Shown piece by piece: positions 1 through 10,402 of a DNA stretch of 35,164 bases. The position numbers were made by a program, and so were the translations under genes. The DNA comes from an uncultured bacterium (lineage in GTDB: Bacteria; Verrucomicrobiota; Kiritimatiellia; RFP12; UBA1067). The notes beneath the pieces are model-generated. The model was given only the letters and a program-made list of their open reading frames with translations. It did no database searches and was not told where the DNA came from. Every line of letters begins with the position of its first letter. Positions within the stretch are counted from its first letter, which is position 1. The stretch is taken from contig CACWJS010000047.1 in the NCBI GenBank assembly GCA_902761275.1, forward strand, positions 1,258 through 36,421. The letters run 5' to 3'.

Positions 1-7
1 AGTCAGT

Positions 8-772
8 ATGGGGCTGCGGCATCTGGCGGTGATCATGGACGGGAACGGCAGGTGGGCGAAGAAGCACCATCTGCCGCGGCTCGCAGGTCACAGGGCCGGT
101 GCCGAGTCGCTTGACCGTACGATGCACTGGTGCAAAGAGGCTGGGATAAGCTACCTGACCGTCTATGCTTTCTCCACCGAGAACTGGAAGCGCTCGAAGG
201 GCGAGGTCGCGGGGCTGATGAAGCTCCTTTCCCACTTCATCAAGGCGAAGGAGAAGGAGCTTATCAAGAACGGCATCGCGTTTCGCGTCATCGGACGGCG
301 CGAGGATCTTTCGCCAAAACTCCAGAAGGAAATCGTCGCGCTGGAGGAGAAGACGAAAGGCGGGGATTTCACGCTTGTCGTCGCGCTCTCCTATGGCGGG
401 CGAGACGAGATTGTGCGGGCCGCTAAGAATTTTAACGCAGAGGCGCGTAACCGCCCCTTGAGGGGGTTCGCGACCCGTGGGGAAGCGAACACGCCGAGCG
501 AAGCGAGTGCCGAGAGGCGCGGAGAGAGTTTGGAGGATATCTTCTCGAGTTGTCTTGACACTGCGGGGATTCCCGATCCTGACTTGATTGTTAGGACCTC
601 GGGGGAGCTGCGGCTTTCCAATTTCCTGCTCTGGCAGGCGGCGTACGCCGAGTTCTACTTTACTAATGTCCTCTGGCCGGACTTCGACAAGGCCGAGTTC
701 GACAAGGCGATTGCCAGCTTCTCGAAGCGCGAGCGCCGGATGGGCGGGAGAAAAGGTGAAGGGGAAGGTTAA
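8..772 (+). CDS. uppS: Isoprenyl transferase (undecaprenyl diphosphate synthase), with a repeat-derived insertion
   Basis: Cytosolic cis-prenyltransferase that builds undecaprenyl diphosphate, the lipid carrier for peptidoglycan and other envelope glycans. Residues 9-17 carry the substrate-binding IMDGNGRWA motif, 51-60 TVYAFSTENW, 128-133 SYGGRD, and 195-209 RTSGELRLSNFLLWQ; the RERR-GG end is at 241-247. The ATG at 8 gives a shorter N-terminus than usual and the frame is open upstream, so the true start may lie before the window. Between the conserved blocks at 140 and 175 there is an atypical Arg/Ala/Glu-rich stretch (about 146-171) produced by an inserted DNA repeat. The last residues (GEGEG) come from a 12-bp tandem repeat. 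cdsA follows, the usual partner. Family assignment is secure; tolerance of the insertion is inferred from the intact frame. Confidence 0.95.
   Translation: MGLRHLAVIMDGNGRWAKKHHLPRLAGHRAGAESLDRTMHWCKEAGISYLTVYAFSTENWKRSKGEVAGLMKLLSHFIKAKEKELIKNGIAFRVIGRREDLSPKLQKEIVALEEKTKGGDFTLVVALSYGGRDEIVRAAKNFNAEARNRPLRGFATRGEANTPSEASAERRGESLEDIFSSCLDTAGIPDPDLIVRTSGELRLSNFLLWQAAYAEFYFTNVLWPDFDKAEFDKAIASFSKRERRMGGRKGEGEG
439..521 (+). repeat. 66-bp interspersed element inside uppS with flanking direct repeats
   Basis: Bases 447-514 match, as reverse complement and without gaps, bases 33955-34022 with 4 differences in 68. The core TAACCGCC...GTGCCGA (448-513) is bordered by AGAGGCGCG at 439-447 and again at 513-521. 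The 34-kb copy is bordered by a different short direct repeat, as expected of target-site duplications. The element is read in frame as part of UppS. Confidence 0.8.
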
Positions 773-788
773 GGGGAAGGTTAAGGTT
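753..788 (+). repeat. 12-bp tandem repeat at the uppS stop codon
   Basis: Three imperfect copies of AAGGTTAAGGGG (the first reads AAGGTGAAGGGG). The uppS stop TAA (770-772) lies inside the second copy, so the protein tail is repeat-derived and copy-number change could alter the C-terminus and the distance to cdsA. Confidence 0.7.
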
Positions 789-814
789 AGGGATTTTGAG
801 AGAGTGGCAATGAC

Positions 815-1525
815 ATGAATCCGATACTAAAGAGAACATTGACGGGGCTGGCGGTTGGTGCGGTGGTGATTTGTATTGCGCTTTTTGCGCCGCCAGTCGC
901 AATTAAGCCCGCCGTTGCGTGTTTGGCGTTTTTGGCGATGATCGAGTTCCATTGTCTGCTGTTCAGGAAAAGCTCCGATGGACGCGGCAGTTGGCTCTAT
1001 GGCATACCGCTTTTCGGCGGTGCGGCAATCATTGCGTGGGGGCTCTGGATGCTGGCAAGCATTCCACAGCCATATGGTGACGCAACTTGCGGAGGTTTGC
1101 GTCTCGGGAATGTGATGCTTCTCTATGTGATTGCAATCGTAAAGTTCTCGGATGTCGGTGGTTTCGCATTCGGGCTTACGTCCGCCAAGCTGATGAAGGG
1201 TGGCAACCACAAGATGTGCCCGACGATTTCGCCGAACAAGAGCTGGGAAGGGCTTGTCGGTTCCATTTTCGCCTCGTGTCTTGTCTCGTGTTGCTTTATG
1301 GGTGCGACTGGTTTTGGCGTCGCCAAGTCACTCGCGTGCGGCGTAACTGCCGCGCTTGTGGGAACGGCAGGCGACCTTGTTGAGTCGAAGTTCAAGCGCT
1401 GGGTCGGCGTCAAGGACTCTTCGACGATGAAGATCACGAACGGCATGGGCGGGTTCCTCGACATGGTCGACTCGCTCCTCTTCGCGCCTGCGGTACTTTA
1501 TTTCCTCATGGGGCTCGAGTTCTGA
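815..1525 (+). CDS. cdsA: Phosphatidate cytidylyltransferase
   Basis: Polytopic inner-membrane enzyme making CDP-diacylglycerol from phosphatidate and CTP, the branch point of phospholipid synthesis. At 236 residues it is slightly short for the family. Several hydrophobic spans are visible (about 8-48, 62-82, 98-110, 146-185, 220-232). Conserved blocks: D-V-G-G-F-x-F-G at 113-120, SPNKSWEG at 139-146, and the C-terminal signature with SKFKR (191-195), KDSS (200-203), GG-x2-D (212-216) and D219. The usual HGG of the signature is replaced by NGMGG. The start at 815 lies 42 bases after uppS, behind a purine-rich stretch. Function is confident from these motifs. Confidence 0.92.
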   Translation: MNPILKRTLTGLAVGAVVICIALFAPPVAIKPAVACLAFLAMIEFHCLLFRKSSDGRGSWLYGIPLFGGAAIIAWGLWMLASIPQPYGDATCGGLRLGNVMLLYVIAIVKFSDVGGFAFGLTSAKLMKGGNHKMCPTISPNKSWEGLVGSIFASCLVSCCFMGATGFGVAKSLACGVTAALVGTAGDLVESKFKRWVGVKDSSTMKITNGMGGFLDMVDSLLFAPAVLYFLMGLEF

Positions 1526-1526
1526 A

Positions 1527-2885
1527 ATGACGCGTTCCCGCGAGGCATGGATTCTCTTCCTGGCGACGCGTGTCGTCGGTCTCGCGGTAGATGCCGCAGT
1601 AATCGGCTTTGCCTATCTCTGCGCGTTTGCGCTAAGGTTCGACTTCCAGGAGCCGACGTCGCTTGGCGGGTGGGGAACGGTCGCGCGGCTTTATGTGACT
1701 GTTTGCGCCGTCCATCTCGCTTCGCTCCTGTTTTTCGGCTGCTATCGCCTCGCGTGGCGTAGGATACGCGGGAGCGAGCTTCCGCAATACATCGGTGCGA
1801 TGATGTTTGCATGCGGTGTCCTGACGCTGATGCGCTATTTCCTGCCGAACGTCTCGCTCTCGCATATCCGTCCGCCTTATTCCGTGACTGTTATATCGTT
1901 TTTCCTCGGTACGATAGGCATCATTGGCGTCCGAGTCCTGTGGCGCGTCTACTGGACGAGCCGCGTGAAGGAAGACGAGCTCCTTGAGCGCAATGTCCAG
2001 CACTTTGGCGGAGTGGCTGCGCGCAAGTTCCTCGCTGACAAGGTCGTTATGGTGACAGGCGCTGGCGGGTCGATTGGTTCGGAGATCGTTCGCCAGGTCG
2101 CGGCGGCGGGCGCAAAGAAAATACTTATGGTCGAGCGTGGCGAAAACGCGCTTTACGAAATCGACCGCCGGATGCACGACTCGCGGTGCGTACCTCTCAT
2201 GTACGACATCAACGACTGCGGCAAGATGGAGTCGCTTTTCGCCGCCGAAAAGCCGGAAGTCGTTCTCCACGCGGCAGCGTACAAGCATGTTCCGATGGTC
2301 GAGATGAACCCCGAGGAAGGGTGGCGCAACAACACCGAGGCGACGAAGCTGCTCGCGGAACTTTCTGCCGCGCACGGCGTTAAGAGGTTCGTCCTTATTT
2401 CGACTGACAAGGCCGTGAACCCCGTTTCTGTTATGGGCAAGACGAAGCTCGCCGCCGAGCAGGCAATCATGGCCTTGAACTCCCCCACTTCCTTCTGCGC
2501 TGTTCGCTTCGGCAACGTCTTCGGCTCCTCGGGCTCGGTCGTTCCGCTCTTTAAGGAGCTTATCGCAAAGCGGCTTCCGATTACCGTGACGCATCCCGAC
2601 ATGAAGCGCTACTTCATGACGATCGAGGAAGCGGTGTCGCTCGTCCTTCAGGCGGCGTCGCGCGACGAGCGGGCGATCTATACGCTCGACATGGGCGAAC
2701 CGGTGAAGATTCTTGATCTTGCGGAGGGGATGATAGAGCAGGCGGGCTACCGCCCATACGTCGACATCCCGATTGTGTTCACGGGTATTCGTCCCGGCGA
2801 GAAGCTTTTCGAGGAGCTGGACGTGTCGGAGCGCTCCTGCTACAAGACGGATATGGCGAAGATCTACATTACAAAGGGTGTTTGA
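1527..2885 (+). CDS. Membrane-anchored nucleotide-sugar 4,6-dehydratase/epimerase (CapD/WbpM/PglF type)
   Basis: Short-chain dehydrogenase/reductase of the polysaccharide biosynthesis CapD family, which dehydrates UDP-HexNAc for surface glycan synthesis. The N-terminal 145 residues carry about four hydrophobic segments (10-36, 53-73, 88-106, 119-139). The NAD-binding motif VTGAGGSIGSE is at 176-186, followed by AAYKHVPMVE (250-259) and STDKAVNPVSVMGKTK (292-307). There the usual catalytic Tyr of YxxxK is Met (303), as known for this membrane subgroup. The protein is 452 residues against about 600 or more for WbpM: the Rossmann-like domain normally between the membrane part and the catalytic part is missing and the C-terminus is short. 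It starts one base after the cdsA stop codon. The substrate cannot be told from sequence. Confidence 0.85.
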   Translation: MTRSREAWILFLATRVVGLAVDAAVIGFAYLCAFALRFDFQEPTSLGGWGTVARLYVTVCAVHLASLLFFGCYRLAWRRIRGSELPQYIGAMMFACGVLTLMRYFLPNVSLSHIRPPYSVTVISFFLGTIGIIGVRVLWRVYWTSRVKEDELLERNVQHFGGVAARKFLADKVVMVTGAGGSIGSEIVRQVAAAGAKKILMVERGENALYEIDRRMHDSRCVPLMYDINDCGKMESLFAAEKPEVVLHAAAYKHVPMVEMNPEEGWRNNTEATKLLAELSAAHGVKRFVLISTDKAVNPVSVMGKTKLAAEQAIMALNSPTSFCAVRFGNVFGSSGSVVPLFKELIAKRLPITVTHPDMKRYFMTIEEAVSLVLQAASRDERAIYTLDMGEPVKILDLAEGMIEQAGYRPYVDIPIVFTGIRPGEKLFEELDVSERSCYKTDMAKIYITKGV

Positions 2886-2917
2886 CGCCGAGTTTGGGGG
2901 ATTTTGAGGGGGAAATG

Positions 2918-3394
2918 ATGCATCCTAAGTTCAAAAAAGAATACAACCTACCGGGGCGCGAGCTTTTGCCGCACCGCGAGCCGTTCCTTTTTCTCGACCG
3001 CCTCGTTTCGGCCGACGAGACGGGTTGCCTTGGTGAATATACGTTCACTGCGGAGAAAAACGACTTTTTCAAGGGTCATTTCCCAGGTGCGCCTGTCGTT
3101 CCCGGCGTAGTCCTCGTCGAGTCGATGTGCCAGTGCGCCGGTGCCGGGATAGTCGCCCAGAACGTGATGGGGGGCATGGATCGCGACAGGAAGAACCGCT
3201 TTGTGCTCGCGGCGGTGACGTCGGCGAGGTTTCGCCGCCCCGTCGTTCCTGGCGACACTTTCACGATCGTGGCCAAGAACGTCAAGGCGCGCTCGCGCAT
3301 ACGGACTTTTGCCGTGAAGGGCTATGTAGGCGACGAAATCGCCGCGGAATGCGAGATTACATGCCTTCTCGACACCCGTCCCGTGGCGTGTTAA
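2918..3394 (+). CDS. fabZ: 3-hydroxyacyl-ACP dehydratase, FabZ type
   Basis: Hot-dog fold dehydratase of type II fatty acid synthesis. It carries LPHREPFLFLDR near the start, then the catalytic His in GHFPGAPVVPG and the catalytic Glu in VLVESMCQ. ATG 2918 is preferred over ATG 2915 and the TTG at 2882 because the Shine-Dalgarno-like GAGGGGG (2906-2912) sits five bases ahead of it; the protein then has about 158 residues, normal for FabZ. It lies 32 bases behind the dehydratase gene and probably shares its transcript. FabA or a FabZ-like LpxA-cluster paralogue is less likely given the motif pattern. Confidence 0.87.
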   Translation: MHPKFKKEYNLPGRELLPHREPFLFLDRLVSADETGCLGEYTFTAEKNDFFKGHFPGAPVVPGVVLVESMCQCAGAGIVAQNVMGGMDRDRKNRFVLAAVTSARFRRPVVPGDTFTIVAKNVKARSRIRTFAVKGYVGDEIAAECEITCLLDTRPVAC

Positions 3395-3427
3395 CCTCGG
3401 CTAAACCCTTCACATTCGAGGCAAGAT

Positions 3428-3437
3428 TTGGTATATT
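3428..3437 (+). promoter_or_regulatory. Candidate promoter of nifJ (extended -10)
   Basis: TTGGTATATT fits the TTTG(G/A)TATAAT-type -10 seen repeatedly in this window. It lies about 45 bases before the nifJ start, whose ribosome site is AAAGGA in the fabZ-nifJ gap. No convincing -35 is visible. Confidence 0.5.
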
Positions 3438-3481
3438 AACCCTCACGGTTTCTGATTTCACAACCAAAGGAACAAAGCAAA

Positions 3482-7055
<3,574 letters not shown>

Positions 7056-7106
7056 GCGTAGCTCATTCTCCGAAGCTGCTGTTGGGCGCGAAGGAGGATT
7101 GAACCA

Positions 7107-7145
7107 AAACGAAGGCGCGGCAGATTTGCCGCGCCCTCGTTTTTT
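7107..7145 (+). terminator. Rho-independent terminator of nifJ
   Basis: GGCGCGGCA (loop GATT) TGCCGCGCC extended by AACGA/TCGTT and followed by a T run. An almost identical copy stands at 8069-8109. Confidence 0.85.
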
Positions 7146-7147
7146 GG

Positions 7148-7153
7148 TATAAT
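7148..7153 (+). promoter_or_regulatory. Promoter -10 box of the 7195 gene
   Basis: TATAAT preceded by TTTTTGG, directly abutting the nifJ terminator T run. The downstream bases GT.....ACAAC resemble those after the box at 8153. Confidence 0.6.
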
Positions 7154-7194
7154 GTACGAACAACAATTCAGTGTAAAAAGAAATCCAATAGGCA

Positions 7195-7863
7195 ATGATG
7201 AACCGTTCTTCGATACTTCGCCTTTCTGGCATTCTCGCGGCTGTGGCATTTGCTCTCTCGTTTCTTGTGAGCGCTTTCTTCAGTTTGGGAGGATTCACAT
7301 TGTTACATCAGTTTGGGATGGATGGCAGGGTGTTGTCCCAGATCAGTTTAGGAGCGCACCTTCCTATAAGCGTGCTTCTTGCGGCTGCATTTGGGATATT
7401 GTTGCAGGACAGGGAGAATCGTGTAGCAGGGCTGATTGGTATCGTGCAAGCCTGTGTTGGTTGTATCATCACTTTCACTGGGTTGATCGGCGCATCATGG
7501 GTTTATAATGACAACATGCTTTGCGGGCCTCTCGTTCATTTCGCGCTTGCAGTGATGTATTTTCTTTCGCTGGTTCTCATAAAAAACAATGTGTCGCGCG
7601 CATTGCGGGTTTGGGCGGTTGTCGCTGCCGCCTATGGTCTTGTCTGTCAGCTTGCGTGGCAGGGCGTGGAGGTCTATAGGCGTTGGTATGGCGTTACGAT
7701 AGACGGCATGCAGACCATTTATGCCGTTTTGAGCTTTTTCACGACGTTGCCGGGCTTGTTGTGCACTGTCGTCCTGGTTGTGTACTTCATCGAGCAAGCC
7801 CGTACGAGCGATCGGTGCCAGGCTTCCTGTGATGACGGTGCGTATTTGCCGCCGCAACAGTAA
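7195..7863 (+). CDS. Hypothetical six-span membrane protein
   Basis: I do not recognise this 222-residue protein. It is strongly hydrophobic with about six likely membrane segments (near 8-32, 48-68, 76-100, 106-127, 134-152, 172-198) and a short polar C-terminal tail with two Cys. The start is ATG 7195 or the next ATG at 7198; no strong ribosome-binding site precedes either. It has its own TATAAT promoter and is bracketed by two copies of the nifJ 3' end (6955-7145 and 7872-8109), which suggests that it arrived with, or was boxed in by, a duplication. Base composition is more A/T-rich than nifJ. Function unknown. Confidence 0.6.
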   Translation: MMNRSSILRLSGILAAVAFALSFLVSAFFSLGGFTLLHQFGMDGRVLSQISLGAHLPISVLLAAAFGILLQDRENRVAGLIGIVQACVGCIITFTGLIGASWVYNDNMLCGPLVHFALAVMYFLSLVLIKNNVSRALRVWAVVAAAYGLVCQLAWQGVEVYRRWYGVTIDGMQTIYAVLSFFTTLPGLLCTVVLVVYFIEQARTSDRCQASCDDGAYLPPQQ

Positions 7864-7917
7864 AGACCGACTCAAGAAGATCGGCCAGGACAAGGCAATG
7901 GAGATGCTCAAGGGCGC

Positions 7918-7964
7918 ACCACTCTAGCGACTTGCTTCGCAAGCGGACTTCGTCCGGTGGATAT
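7918..7964 (+). repeat. 47-bp hairpin-rich insert in the nifJ tail copy
   Basis: It interrupts the duplicated nifJ tail precisely relative to the intact copy. It contains two adjacent small hairpins with the same TTC loop, CTTGC-TTC-GCAAG and GGAC-TTC-GTCC, between outer CCAC and GTGG. Only one copy was seen in the window. Confidence 0.6.
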
Positions 7965-8068
7965 GAGCAGGGCTTCAAGGACAACTACGCGCTCCTGAAG
8001 AAGCTCTCCGAGATGTGAGCGTAGCTCATTCTCCGAAGCTGCTGTTGGGCGCGAAGGAGGATTGAACC

Positions 8069-8109
8069 AAAACGAAGGCGCGGCATATTTGCTGCGCCTT
8101 CGTTTTTTT
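8069..8109 (+). terminator. Duplicated nifJ-type terminator
   Basis: AACGAAGGCGCGGCA, loop TATT, TGCTGCGCCTTCG and seven T. It is the terminator copy within the duplicated segment and now ends transcription of the 7195 gene. Confidence 0.8.
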
Positions 8110-8152
8110 CTCTGGGGTTGTCTTGGTTGATGAACTTCTGCGCAATTTTTGA

Positions 8153-8158
8153 TATAAT
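8153..8158 (+). promoter_or_regulatory. Promoter -10 box of the 8224 gene
   Basis: TATAAT preceded by TTTTTGA, 66 bases before the ATG at 8224. A weak TTGATG at 8127 is too far upstream for an ideal -35. Confidence 0.6.
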
Positions 8159-8223
8159 GTGTGCACAACGTAATTTGCAGCTCCAAAAGAGTTGCACACA
8201 ACACCGAAAACAAAAGGAGAAAC

Positions 8224-9090
8224 ATGAGCGAAGAAAACGCGAATGTCGGCGAGAATGCCGAAACCACCGAGAGCACCGATGCCTCCAAGATGGTGACCGA
8301 GAAAATCAGCGAATACAGCGGTAAGGTCGATGCCGTGGTTGAAAGTGCACTTGGCATTATCGGCAACCGCCCATGGGATTCGTGGCTCGACACCGCGAAC
8401 AAATACATTTCCAAGTTCTTGCCTGCGGCGATTGCCCTTGCCGGCGTTCTTGCGTGCTTGACTGGCTTGGTCACAATGATAAAAGCCGATGCTCCGTTCT
8501 CTTATGTCGTGAAGATGCTCTTCATTCTTGTGCCTGTTCTTTTTGCCATGCATCTGGCTCCCAAGGCGCTCGCGCTCACTCGCTCGTTTATCGAGAAGGG
8601 CGAGCCCGCGGTTATTCGTCCTGAATTGATGTACATCATGAAGGTGATCTGCGGAATCGGCGGCATTCTCCTTGGAGTGTATCTGCTCCTGAACTTTGAC
8701 AAGGACCTGGTGGTCTCTGCAATAGTTGCGATAATCTTCGCCGTCCTGATGATTATATGCCTTGAGCGCCCTGGCATCGTCGGTGTGAAGCCCGGTTATC
8801 CGGCGAACTGTGTCGAAGAGGTGATTGCGCTTGTGCTGTTCCCGGTCAGGGTGCTCATCGCGCTGCTCACTTTGCTTATCGGCATGGCTGCGGTTGGCGG
8901 CATCGTCTACGGCATTGTGCTGTGGTTTGACGACGGGCTTTCTGCCGCGATGGCGTTTGGCACAACGGCACTCGTCCCGTTCGTGGTTCCGCTGATCGTG
9001 TATTTCATCTACCTCGTCGTAGTGTTCACGCTCGACTTCTACAGGGCGATCGTCTCGATCCCGCGCAAGCTGGACGAGCTGAAGAAGTAA
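8224..9090 (+). CDS. Hypothetical polytopic membrane protein
   Basis: I do not recognise this 288-residue protein. An acidic, soluble N-terminal segment of about 60 residues is followed by likely membrane spans near 66-86, 92-112, 132-150, 155-173 and 196-275 (two or three spans), ending in a short basic tail, LDELKK. ATG 8224 is chosen over the GTG at 8161 because AAAAGGAGAAAC stands immediately before it. It has its own promoter (8153) and terminator (9140-9174), so it is a single-gene unit. Role unknown. Confidence 0.75.
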   Translation: MSEENANVGENAETTESTDASKMVTEKISEYSGKVDAVVESALGIIGNRPWDSWLDTANKYISKFLPAAIALAGVLACLTGLVTMIKADAPFSYVVKMLFILVPVLFAMHLAPKALALTRSFIEKGEPAVIRPELMYIMKVICGIGGILLGVYLLLNFDKDLVVSAIVAIIFAVLMIICLERPGIVGVKPGYPANCVEEVIALVLFPVRVLIALLTLLIGMAAVGGIVYGIVLWFDDGLSAAMAFGTTALVPFVVPLIVYFIYLVVVFTLDFYRAIVSIPRKLDELKK

Positions 9091-9117
9091 AGGCGTTTGG
9101 TGTCTTTATGACGATGC

Positions 9118-9135
9118 TGCCGCGCTTGCGCGGCA
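9118..9135 (+). repeat. Perfect 8-bp hairpin after the 8224 gene
   Basis: TGCCGCGC-TT-GCGCGGCA, immediately ahead of the terminator and sharing its TGCCGCGC core. No T run follows. Confidence 0.6.
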
Positions 9136-9139
9136 CGCT

Positions 9140-9174
9140 GAAGGCGTGGCACTTGTTGCCGCGCCTTCGTTTTA
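9140..9174 (+). terminator. Rho-independent terminator of the 8224 gene
   Basis: GAAGGCGTGGCA, loop CTTGT, TGCCGCGCCTTC, then GTTTT. The sequence belongs to the same family as the terminators at 7107 and 8069. Confidence 0.8.
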
Positions 9175-9197
9175 TGACATTCTTCCCGGTGACAGGA

Positions 9198-9227
9198 TTG
9201 CGGCGGGGCTTGGGGATTTGATATAAT
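9198..9227 (+). promoter_or_regulatory. Promoter of uxaB
   Basis: TTGCGG (9198-9203), 18 bases, TATAAT (9222-9227) preceded by TTTGA. The AACGAAAGGAAAC ribosome site follows just before ATG 9252. Confidence 0.65.
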
Positions 9228-9251
9228 CTATCGACAAAACGAAAGGAAACT

Positions 9252-10388
9252 ATGGAAACTAAGATATTGCAGTTTGGCGAGGGCAACTTCCTCAGGTGCT
9301 TCATCGACTGGATGGTGCAGAAGATGAACGACAAGGCGGGCTTTGACGGCGCGGTCCAGATAATCCAGCCGATCGGCGACGAGCTCTGTGTTCCAGCGAA
9401 GATTTTGAACGACCGCGGTGGAAAGTACCACACTTGCCTTCGTGGCATTATCGGCGGCAAGACCGTCGAGGAGATTGAGGAGATTTCCTGCGTCAAGGGC
9501 GTCGACATGTGGCAGAACCTTGACAAGTACGCGACTCTTCCCTCTCTCCGCTTCGTCTTTTCCAACACGACCGAGGCCGGCATCCAGTACGTCAAGGACC
9601 AGGAGACGTTCCCCTCGAAGGTCGCGAAGTTCCTCAAGGCCCGCGCCGCTGCGGGGCTCAAGGGCCTCGTCTTCATTCCCTGCGAGCTTATCGAGCACAA
9701 TGGCGACAACCTCAAGAAGTGCGTTCTCCAGTACGCGGCAGACTGGAACGACAAGGCACTTGCAGACTATGTCGAGAAGGAGTGCGTCTTCTGCTCTACG
9801 CTCGTCGACCGCATAGTGGCGGGCCGTCCCGATCCCGAGTCCGCCGCGCGCTATGCCGAGAAGCTCGGTGAGAAGGACGACGTTCTCGTCTGCGGCGAGC
9901 CGTTCCACTTCTTCGTCGTCGAGACGCCCGCTGGCTTCGACCTCGAGAAGGAGCTCCCGCTCAAGGCCGCCGGCGTCAACGTCGTCTACACGCCCGACAT
10001 GCAGCCCTACCGCACGCGCAAGGTGCGCTTTTTGAACGCGACGCACACGACGATGGTCTACCGCGGGCTCGAGAAGGGCTTCACGGAGGTCGCGCAGTGC
10101 ATCGCAGACCCGGAGTTCAACAAGTTCGTCCGCCAGGTGATCTTCGACGAGATCTTCCCGACGGTGAACCTCCCTGACGCGGAGAAGAAGGAGTACGCCG
10201 AGAGCGTCCTCGAGCGCTTCGCCAATCCCTTCGCCCACCACCAGCTCAAGTCGATCGCGCTCAACACGATCGCGAAGTGGAAGACGCGGTGCCTCCCTGT
10301 CGTCTGCGACTACTACAAGCTCTACGGCAAGCTCCCGGCCGCGATGATCGAGGGCTACGAGGCCATTGCCCGCCACTACGACGCATAG
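9252..10388 (+). CDS. uxaB: Tagaturonate reductase (altronate oxidoreductase), C-terminally short
   Basis: NAD-dependent polyol/mannitol dehydrogenase family enzyme interconverting D-tagaturonate and D-altronate in galacturonate breakdown. Recognised by close agreement with E. coli UxaB as I recall it: ILQFGEGNFLR near the N-terminus, RFVFSNTTEAGIQY, IPCELIEHNGD, CSTLVDRIV, and the family motif K257-V-R-F-L-N-A-x-H. The ribosome site is GAAAGGAAAC. The protein has 378 residues against about 480 in E. coli; it stops where the last roughly 100-residue helical part should begin, without obvious frame disruption. The GH95 gene begins 15 bases later, suggesting one transcript for acidic and fucosylated glycan use. 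A fructuronate or mannitol enzyme is less likely. Confidence 0.85.
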   Translation: METKILQFGEGNFLRCFIDWMVQKMNDKAGFDGAVQIIQPIGDELCVPAKILNDRGGKYHTCLRGIIGGKTVEEIEEISCVKGVDMWQNLDKYATLPSLRFVFSNTTEAGIQYVKDQETFPSKVAKFLKARAAAGLKGLVFIPCELIEHNGDNLKKCVLQYAADWNDKALADYVEKECVFCSTLVDRIVAGRPDPESAARYAEKLGEKDDVLVCGEPFHFFVVETPAGFDLEKELPLKAAGVNVVYTPDMQPYRTRKVRFLNATHTTMVYRGLEKGFTEVAQCIADPEFNKFVRQVIFDEIFPTVNLPDAEKKEYAESVLERFANPFAHHQLKSIALNTIAKWKTRCLPVVCDYYKLYGKLPAAMIEGYEAIARHYDA

Positions 10389-10402
10389 TCGGGAAAACGA
10401 CA

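Larger units (their letters stand above)
7872..8109 (+). pseudogene. Duplicated 3' end of nifJ plus its terminator
   Basis: Bases 7872-7917 match 6955-7000 and bases 7965-8109 match 7002-7145, with only a few substitutions, covering the last 33 codons of nifJ, its stop, spacer and terminator. A 47-bp insert (7918-7964) replaces one base and contains an in-frame TAG. There is no start codon context, so this is a non-functional remnant. Confidence 0.9.

Noticed and set aside
10277..10402. Upstream extension of the GH95 reading frame
   Set aside because: It overlaps uxaB in another frame; the signal peptide starts cleanly at ATG 10403.
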